Positions 57,033-64,000 of a stretch of 64,000 nucleotides of DNA are shown here, in pieces. Position 1 is the stretch's first letter, and each line of letters starts with the position of its first letter. The position numbers and the translations under genes are program-made. The stretch comes from Hydnum rufescens UP504 (Eukaryota > Basidiomycota > Agaricomycetes > Cantharellales > Hydnaceae), in the NCBI GenBank assembly GCA_014904985.1, contig MU128970.1:68989-132988 (forward strand). Direction: 5' to 3'. The notes beneath the pieces are model-generated. The model was not told the origin of the DNA. It saw nothing but the letters and a program-made list of their open reading frames with translations, and did no database searches.

Positions 57033-58391
57033 TCAACCAGAGAACTCATGACGATAGGACCCTCCCTTGAAGTCGTCACTAAAGTCAATGGCGAATACTG
57101 CCCCCGAATCGCGGCACTCCTGTTGCTTGGTGAGCCGCTGCTCCATTGTTACGTGAGAGTCCCCGCCAGGACACGTAGCGGACGCAGTAGTGATATATAG
57201 CTGATCCAAATCAGGTCCTATGTTCCCCGGGGGGGGATTCATCTCTGCATATCAACTGACTCCATGGAATTTACCCACCTCCAAAGCAACAAGCAGTGAC
57301 ATTGAATACCGATGGTATTGATATCTGCACATCATTCTGTCCGTTCCGCGCAAATCGAGTGATCTTTCCACCTCCCCACCTACAGTATTCGATTTCTTAA
57401 ATTGCATTTGTGGTCCCGGGGCTGAAGAGCCACAAGCGGGAGCCTTTAAACGAATAAACATACCGCGCTGACCAAATCCCTCCTTCTGAGTCAATGCAGA
57501 GACCATCAGGCAAGCTGAAGTCTCCGTGAGCCAGTGAGGAAGTATCAATATGCACGCGTCGGTTGGTGGCCGCGCCGGTCTCAATATCGTAGTCATAGGC
57601 GTAGATCACGTTCATTTGGGAGTTCGTGAAGAATCTGGAGAAAAGAGTTTGCGAGCGTGAGAAGTGTTGTTAGCTTGCGAAAACTGACAGTGTTTTCTCG
57701 TCTTCACTCCAGCCAAGACCATTACTATCCTACGGGAAATAGAATTACGTTTCTGCTGAGATCGTGACGTCATGGGGTGTACGCCGCAATGACGAACCGT
57801 GATGTCGACATCATCGACAAGATGAGCATTACCCTTCGCAGGGTCATAACACCACAACTGACCGCCGATCGGGGGATCCTCTGATCTCAGAGTTCCGGCA
57901 AAGAATCGACCACGGGAATCGCACGCGCCATCATTGAAACGAACGTAAGGTTCAATCGAAGGATCCAACGGTTTAGCAAGGTATCGAAGTGTTGGCCTCC
58001 CAGCAGATGAGTTTGGTTCAATGACGGCAAACCCCCGTTCGGCGGCACAGGCTAGCTGTTATATGGGAAGGGAAGATATACCTCTGAACGTACGTTTTAA
58101 CTGGAAACGCACCCCGCCACGCTTGCGCAACGCCAGACATCCGATCTTCTCATCGAAGAGGTCAAAGCTGAGACCCCCACTTTCTGGATGGTAGTGATAG
58201 ACTTTTCTTTGTTCGATATCAAGGAAATGAAGCTCATTGCTTCGATAATCCCAGATAGGTCCTAGAAGAATGAGAATGAAGAGTCTTAACTGCCGTAATC
58301 AGCTACTTCAGGCGGCGTGCCCAATACCTTCCCCGAGAATACATTGGGTCCTGATAAGGGGCACTCGCAGAGTAATCCAGCGATCAGGCAT
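57033..58391 (-). CDS. SMP-30/gluconolactonase/regucalcin-family protein
   Basis: This is a six-bladed beta-propeller lactonase of the cytosol. The start is ATG 58389-58391 (MPDRWITLRVPLIRTQCILG), giving the metal-binding Glu in LGEGPIWDYRSNELHFLDIE once the intron at about 58264-58328 is removed. Then come HPESGGLSFDLFDEKIGCLA, PYVRFNDGACDSRGRFFAGT (conserved Asn/Asp), DSNGLGWSEDEKTLFFTNSQ, DFSLPDGLCIDSEGGIWSAR and WGGGKITRFARNGQ. It ends GPDLDQLYITTASATCPGG, with FKGGSYRHEFSG before TGA 57033-57035. All junctions are in phase and the metal ligands expected of the family (E, N, D) are present. The substrate, a sugar lactone, is inferred. Confidence 0.9.
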
Positions 58392-58775
58392 CGCTCTGAA
58401 TCAATCAAGACAATATGCCAGAGATAGGTGCGGTCTTGTTGGGAAATACGCCACACGAAGGAGGTGTGCTAGTGCAAACGGATCCGGCGCCGGCCCTTGC
58501 CGTAGGATCCCATGAAGAGCACATTAGAACAGACTAAGAGAAAGATCACATAAGACCAGTCCAGGAGACACTTTTGCATGAGCTTTAGGGCAGAGAAAAC
58601 TCCAACGAGATCACTGGAATAAAAATAGGCAACTGGTGGTGTCCCTCAACTCCACCTGTGACATATATGATTTCGTTCCGACAATACATGGGGAACCGCA
58701 GGGTCTACAAGTACCACCGGCCTAATGCGCTGAATCGATTGATACGCATGAGTCGTTAGAAACGAACAATAGTTC
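58392..58775. other. SMP-30 promoter / ACP 3' flank
   Basis: About 380 bases lie between genes read in the same direction. No feature was recognised. Confidence 0.45.
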
Positions 58776-59357
58776 TTAGAGCGACCTACCTGCAGGTGTT
58801 TTGGAGATATAGTCAATAGCTGAAACGGGGCAAGGTGTCATAAATCAGTCAGTGGATATGCAGAGTGATAGACAGATGGATCCACCTTGTTGGACCGTCT
58901 TTATTGCGTCGGCTTCCTCATCCGGAATCTCGATCGCAAACTCCTACAACAAGCAGCATAAATGAACATTCCCAGGACAATGGATTATTATGGGTATGTA
59001 TACACGCCTCTTCCACGGCCATGACTACCTCCACAGCGTCCAAGCTGTCTAGGCCAAGATCTTCCGCAAACGAGGATGACACAGTAAGCTGGGCCCAACG
59101 TGGAGGCATTCAAAAACCGGAACATTCAGTGGCACAGGAACAAATCTGGACACCTTTTCTGGCTTCACTTTCTCGAAGCTTTTTAACACGTCCAGAACGC
59201 GGTTCTGAATCTCCTCTTTAGATAGGCTACCGGCTGCCGAATACCCACGGAGTTGCTGGATCACGAAAGGCCTCGTCGGAAGAACCGGACGGAAGGTAGA
59301 AGCTGGTCTCGCTGAGAGCAGGGCACGAAAAGGAGTACGGAGACGTAGGATAGACAT
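58776..59357 (-). CDS. ACP1: Mitochondrial acyl carrier protein (complex I subunit)
   Basis: A mitochondrial presequence, Arg/Ser/Ala-rich without acids (MSILRLRTPFRALLSARPAS), is followed by YSAAGSLSKEEIQNRVLDVL and KSFEKVKPEK. After an intron (about 59098-59163) comes LTVSSSFAEDLGLDSLDAVE, with the Ser of DSL that carries phosphopantetheine, then VVMAVEE. After another intron comes EFAIEIPDEEADAIKTVQQA, then IDYISKTPA. The protein serves mitochondrial type II fatty-acid and lipoate synthesis and is part of complex I and of LYR-protein complexes. The stop depends on the last exon: reading on past the GTAGGT at about 58790 gives TAA 58776-58778. It is divergent to bL17m with 83 bases between ATGs, so the two mitochondrial genes share a promoter. 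Confidence 0.92.
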
Positions 59358-59440
59358 TTTTCAAAAGGAATTGCTCGGACCAATCCGCGGTTCAGCCCGG
59401 ATGTTGCCTGAACTCTCCAACTCCAACTCACCCTCCCAAA

Positions 59441-60577
59441 ATGAAGCATGGGATGACATTTCGGAAGCTGTCACGGACCTCGTCCCATCGCATGCTCATG
59501 CTGAGGTAGGCATAATGCAGTTCTTTCAAATTGACGCAAACTTCATCACTGAGGTGTCACTAGAAATTTGGTCTCTTCATTAATTGAGCATGGTCAGATA
59601 AAAACAACAGTTGCAAAAGCAAAAGAGACTGCCCGACTTGCTGAAAAGGTGTGGGGGAGTTGGACCTATGATCTGGCACGGTTTACTGATATTCATTGAA
59701 GATGGTCACGTTTGGCAAACAGGGTGACATCGGAGCTCGCCGGCAAGCCGAAGCGTTTCTCCTCGTGAATAATGTATCGATCATTCATTTCACTCAACCT
59801 GACCATGGCCATTGTTTAGAAACACAATATTACAATGCCCGCATTGTTTGGCGAGCTTGCGGAGCGCTTCCGAGATCGTCCTGGGGGCTACACGCGAATC
59901 CACAGATTCGGCAACCGTTTCGGGGACAACGCGCCCCACACGATCATCGAACTGGTTGACGGCCCGCACGACATCAAATTTGAACTCACCGCCCGTGCCG
60001 TTGGTCGCGAGTGGGTCGAACACTACCTCGTCAACGGCGAGTTCAAGAACGACACTGTGAACGTAGATGATCCAAGTGGCCGGGGGATCCTTAGACCAAT
60101 CACGGAAGTGAACCTTCAAAAGGTATTAAAGTACCGTTCTGAGGGAGACCAACGAAGATTCTTTATGAGGGCTACTTTATGGGCGGTAGGTATCCAACAC
60201 TTGACCATTCTTCGTTCAGCCAAGTGTCTGAGACTTATATCGTCGTCATCCAGACGCGTATCATCTCAGAACCAATTATGCACAAAGGGTTGCGACGAAA
60301 AATTCCGTGGACACCGCGCAAAGATGAGGATGAGTACGACAAGCCGCTGACTCCAGAAAGGAAAAAACACCTCGCAAAAAGGGCGCTTACGTTTGAAGGC
60401 CGACGACAAGGCGCAGGGGAACGACTTGTTGGGACACCTATTGATAAGAGCACGTCAACGCTTGGTATAGCGTCTGGTGCTTTGGGGAGACGAGGATTAC
60501 CCCCGAAATCAAGATTCTGGGAGGCGGGGTGGAAGAAGCTCCCAGCGGGTGCTGGACCACCAACCTTACAAGAGTAA
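59441..60577 (+). CDS. MRPL8: Mitochondrial large-subunit ribosomal protein bL17m
   Basis: The ATG at 59441 begins the bL17 hallmark [20 protein letters not shown]. Exons add [20 protein letters not shown] with KETARLAEK, then [20 protein letters not shown]. The next exon has [20 protein letters not shown], followed by [20 protein letters not shown] and [21 protein letters not shown] fungal C-terminal extension, about 170 residues in all, contains [20 protein letters not shown] and ends at TAA 60575-60577. All five or so junctions are in phase with no indel. It lies near the peptide exit of the mitoribosome and is needed for subunit assembly. It pairs head-to-head with ACP1. Confidence 0.93.
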
Positions 60578-61061
60578 CGCCTATCCCCCGCTGGACCTTA
60601 CCACCGCTGTAATTCCAATAATCTAGTAGATCGCGAAACGTACGGTAATGTGGGACACCGAACTAAATGCCTAGATATGACTCATGGAACGGAAAACTCG
60701 TTTGTCTCATACCATTCCTTTCGGCTTACGAGGACGGGCGTGACATTAAACAGGACTCTTGCGAGTACTATTGACGCCTTGATCCATCCTTCTGAGGTCC
60801 TGCGAATGTGCCACGCGTGGTTAAAGAGACGCGTCCACGCGCTGGTGCAATGGATTATGCCTCATTCAGCTTGGGCATCTCTGCACTCTGGATGAATGCT
60901 GCACTTAAGGCCCTAGAAAGTAGACTCACCAATTTTTTAAACCGAAAATCCGTTACTGTCAATTGAGAACCAACATCACAAGACAGAGGATTTGGTATTA
61001 GGGGTGTTCACGGTAAAGAAACTGGAGCAAAAGTGACACAACTGAAAAAGTAAAAATGGAA

Positions 61062-61077
61062 CAAAAGTGCACTTTTG
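61062..61077. repeat. 16-base perfect palindrome
   Basis: CAAAAGTGCACTTTTG equals its own reverse complement. Neighbouring variants (gcaaaagtga at 61027, gcactttcgtg at 61080) make a cluster. It could be a dimer-binding site or a hairpin. Confidence 0.85.
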
Positions 61078-61438
61078 CTGCACTTTCGTGAAGCGGCTCC
61101 AGAGGTCCAACTGGCGGAAAACTAGAGCAAAAACTGGGCCTCACCCAGTTCTGTAAAGTACAGCCACTTCCGGGGGACCGTCATCAATTCCGTCATATCT
61201 GAGTCTTCAACAGCCCTTGTTCTGTTACATTATGATCTACCAATCCTCTGATTCTTCGCAACGTTGGCACCATCTCGCTGCCGGTGAAGTGGAGTGGAGA
61301 GCCAAAAATTATGGTTCACCACAATCACCAAATCTACGAGGACTGCCCTTGGGTGCCGGTAGACAGCCCGAAGCGACACTGGTATATAACTCCCGTCTCA
61401 GTGATTCGTCATCGGATCCTAATATGGTGTGACTAGAG

Positions 61439-61602
61439 TGTCACGCGTCACAAGGGTGCCTTGACAAAAACAAATGGCAGTCGACTTGCTGTCCCATTTT
61501 TGACTGTAGGTTCATCGATAAGGAAATGTATTTTTAGAAAATTCCTGATAAGGCTCGGAGCGCGTTTCCGGGATCGGAAAAATGTCGCTGTGACGCGTGA
61601 CA
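61439..61602. repeat. Inverted 14-mers centred on ACGCGT
   Basis: tgtcacgcgtcaca at 61439-61452 is the exact reverse complement of tgtgacgcgtgaca at 61589-61602. The core ACGCGT is also the MluI cell-cycle box bound by MBF in yeasts. Confidence 0.8.
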
Positions 61603-61933
61603 GAACCTACGTCGAAATAGGACAGTATATATCGAGGCTGGTGTTCCTGCCACGGTCGACTAGGGCAGTAGACTCTACACCCTTATCACATTATGCAGGA
61701 TTGGCCCGGTTAGGGTGATAAGGGTGTTACCCTCCCATTTCCCCTCTAGTATTCCCCTCTGTTGGCTGTGCCAATTCTAGAAGCAGATGATCAAGTACGT
61801 ACACCACGACGAGGCATTCAGTGTTATCGATAGCCAACGGGATATTTGGGTATAGAAGTCTCTGCCGGTCAAAAACCCCTCCAGCCATATTATACCCCGT
61901 CCCTCCACCTCTGGCCTCCATCGCCAGTCCTAA

Positions 61934-64000
61934 ATGGCAGACGACGACCAAGAAAAAGGATCCGATCTCCTCCCCGTTGAAGAAGGAGTGGGACATGCTT
62001 TGAAACGTCAACTCAAGCCGCGCCATGTGGCCATGATCAGGTCCGTTTCAGTGGACACACCCATTATTCTTCGCTAAAACCGTACCCTAGTATTGGTGGT
62101 GCCATCGGAACAGGTCTCTTCCTCGGAAGTGGAAACGCGCTTAAAAAACGGAGGGCCCTTGGGTTCGCGCCATGGTATATCACAGATCATGCGCAAAGTT
62201 GACACTTCCTATAGTCTCCTCTTCGGTTACGTGATCGTTGGTACCATATGTTATTCTGTGATGCTCTGCCTTGGCGAGATGATCTCGTACCTCCCGATTC
62301 CTGGCGGACATATCAAATTGGCAGAGCGCTTCGTCAACCCGGCCGTTCTCATTCGCCATGGGCTGGAATTATTGGTACAATTGGTGTGTTTCAATTTTCC
62401 ACTTCGCTCCCTCGGTTTCTCACGCGACTATCTCTTTCTAGGGTCATTTTCCTTCCTACCGAGCTCAGTGCGGCGGCCGTACTCATCGACTATTGGGAAC
62501 ACCACAAAGTTAGCGATGCCGCTTGGATTACCATCTGCTTGGCCGTTGTTATCTTCATCAACATGTGAGTTTCCCATGATTTTCTTATATTGATCTCAAT
62601 ATTCCTCGTTTCCCAGGCTTGGAGCAGGTGCATACGGCGAAACCGAATTTTTTTCGTCTCCTTCAAAGTTATCACGATCGTGGGTCTTCTGGTCCGTCCC
62701 CCTTTCCTATCATTCTTTCTTTTTCGTTGGTGCCATCATTCTTCAGATCCTGGGTGTTATCCTCGACCTCGGCGGAGGTCCAAACCACGATCGCATCGGT
62801 TTCCGGTATTGGAAGCACCCTGGGCCATTCGTCCAGTTCCATGGGATAGGTGGGGCGAAGGGAAGGTTCCTCGGATGGTGGAGTGTCATGACACAGGCTG
62901 CTTTCAGTTACATCGGGACTGAGATTGTGGGAATGGCTGCTGGTGAAGCGAAAAATCCTCGTCAGAACTTGCCCAAGGCTATCAAGCGAATTTACATCCG
63001 TATCCTACTTTTCTATATCGGAGGGGCTTGGACTATCGGTTGGCTCGTACCCTCGAATGATAAGCATCTCGGGTTGACGTCTGACGCTGCATCCTCTCCA
63101 TTCGTCATCGCGTATGTCGTCTATTTCATTCTGGCCCAGGCATCCTACTTACACTGTTCTTGACTCCAAGTATCTCTCATGCTGGAATCAAGGGGCTTCC
63201 TTCCGTCATCAACGCTGCTATTATGACATCCGCTTGGTCTGCAGCGAGCTCTTGTCTGTATACCAGCTCTCGCGCCCTCTGTAAGTCCAGCCATCCCCGT
63301 ATCTCCACTCCTAACCCCATCCAAATACAGATGGTCTTGCGATTTCCGGCAACGCGCCTCAAGTTTTTCTCACACATCTAAATCTGGCCTTCCTTACGTT
63401 TCCGTCACCTTCTGCGCATTGTTCTGTTCGCTTGCGTACATGGGCGTCAAATCTGGACCTGGAAAGGTTTTCGGATGGCTTGCCAACATGTGTGCCATTG
63501 CTGGCCTGATGACCTGGTTCGGTATTGCCTTCACATACGTGCGCTTCTATGCCGGTATGAAGGTACAAGGATACGATCGCTCCAAACTCCCATTTTCCAG
63601 CCGACTGCAGCCTTACGCTGCGTGGTATGTGATCGTCAGCACACTTGTCATTTGCTTCGTAAGTCCCATCACTTCCCATCGTCATATGGCTTCCACCTCA
63701 AATCTCTCCATGGAGTCAGTTCTCCGGCTTCCAGGTGTTCTGAAAGGCGCTTGGAATCAAGCCGATTTCATTACCAATTATTTACCATTCGCCCTCTTCC
63801 CAATTTTGTACTTCGGCGCGCGATACTTGCTCTACAAAACCTCCATGGTGGACGCTGCAGACATGAACTTTGTCACCGGGATTGCCCAGGACTCGTACGC
63901 CGTTAATCTTTTCTTACCATTCAACACGGTCATCTGATGCACCATATTCTCTAGATACGACGAGCCACCCCCGAGGAACTTCTTGGAAAGGTTCTGGGCG
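61934..64000 (+). CDS. Amino-acid permease (yeast AAT/Gap1 type), 3' end outside window
   Basis: The ATG at 61934 begins an acidic cytosolic N-terminus (MADDDQEKGSDLLPVEEGVG), then LKRQLKPRHVAMISIGGAIG and TGLFLGSGNALK. Later blocks are GYVIVGTICYSVMLCLGEMI, SYLPIPGGHIKLAERFVNPA, FSFAMGWNYWYNW, VIFLPTELSAAAVLIDYWEH and ISYIGTEIVGMAAGEAKN-like AFSYIGTEIVGMAAGEAKNP. Then come SVINAAIMTSAWSAASSCLY, YMGVKSGPGKVFGWLANMCA and FGIAFTYVRFYAGMKVQGYD. The final exon, YDEPPPRNFLERFWA, reaches the edge where the family ends about three residues later. The frame shifts near 62145 (six A's where five fit KNGG) and near 62345. These look like homopolymer errors; unlike elsewhere, a base is in excess. It is a broad or specific amino-acid importer of the plasma membrane; substrate unknown. 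Confidence 0.9.

Larger units (their letters stand above)
60578..61933. other. Intergenic with small inverted repeats
   Basis: No open frame here has domain support. Notable are repeated gcaaaagtg/acaaaagtg words at 61027-61135, a 16-base perfect palindrome at 61062-61077 and a pair of inverted 14-mers at 61439 and 61589. The right end is the permease promoter. Confidence 0.5.

Noticed and set aside
1..64000. Genome-wide programmed -1 frameshifting as a new coding system
   Set aside because: Sites share no slippery sequence or following structure that I can see, several genes are perfectly open, and homopolymer context plus some excess-base cases fit sequencing error better.

Overview
This window is nuclear DNA of a filamentous basidiomycete, almost certainly an agaricomycete. 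Genes are dense and lie on both strands. They are cut by many 45-90 base introns with GT..AG ends. Two marker genes stand out: a divergently transcribed homeodomain mating-type pair at the left edge, and a homologue of the agaricomycete beta-flanking gene (beta-fg) about 30 kb away. No phage, plasmid, CRISPR array or complete transposon was seen.

Layout. 0-2.8 kb: start of a presumed HD1 gene (minus) and an HD2-type homeodomain gene (plus), i.e. a MAT-A/HD locus. 3.9-7.4 kb: epsilon-COP (minus) and zuotin (plus). 7.6-14 kb: a poorly conserved stretch with unrecognised multi-exon sequences, a probably decayed minus-strand gene and long tracts with nothing recognisable. 14-19.6 kb: a WHIM-domain chromatin protein, FAM32A and a TMEM115-type Golgi protein. 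20-27.4 kb: two DDR48-like Asn/Ser/Gly repeat genes in direct orientation, flanking a small unknown gene and cytosolic Phe-tRNA synthetase alpha (FRS2). 28-30.8 kb: two divergent genes of the beta-flanking protein family. 32-38.9 kb: Trm4 tRNA m5C methyltransferase, a leucine-rich-repeat protein and an Atos/FAM214-like protein. 40-45.3 kb: methionine-type permease, peptide N-glycanase and Tim13. 46.6-55.6 kb: an LRR-DH-PH Rho exchange factor and the ribosome-biogenesis protein Ipi1. 57-60.6 kb: SMP-30/gluconolactonase, mitochondrial acyl carrier protein and mitochondrial ribosomal protein bL17. 61.9-64 kb: an amino-acid permease running off the right edge.

Most genes are single-copy housekeeping functions (tRNA charging and modification, ribosome biogenesis, vesicle traffic, mitochondrial import and translation, amino-acid uptake) and do not form one pathway. 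The functional theme is the conserved neighbourhood of an HD mating-type locus plus two local duplications (DDR48-like pair, beta-fg family pair).

Caution on quality: at least ten genes are interrupted by single-base frameshifts, and nearly all are repaired by adding one base. Other genes of equal complexity (FRS2, FAM32A, TMEM115, TIM13, SMP-30, bL17m) are perfectly open. The simplest explanation is consensus indel error, not decay. Exon boundaries below were deduced by eye from splice signals and family resemblance and may be off by a few bases.
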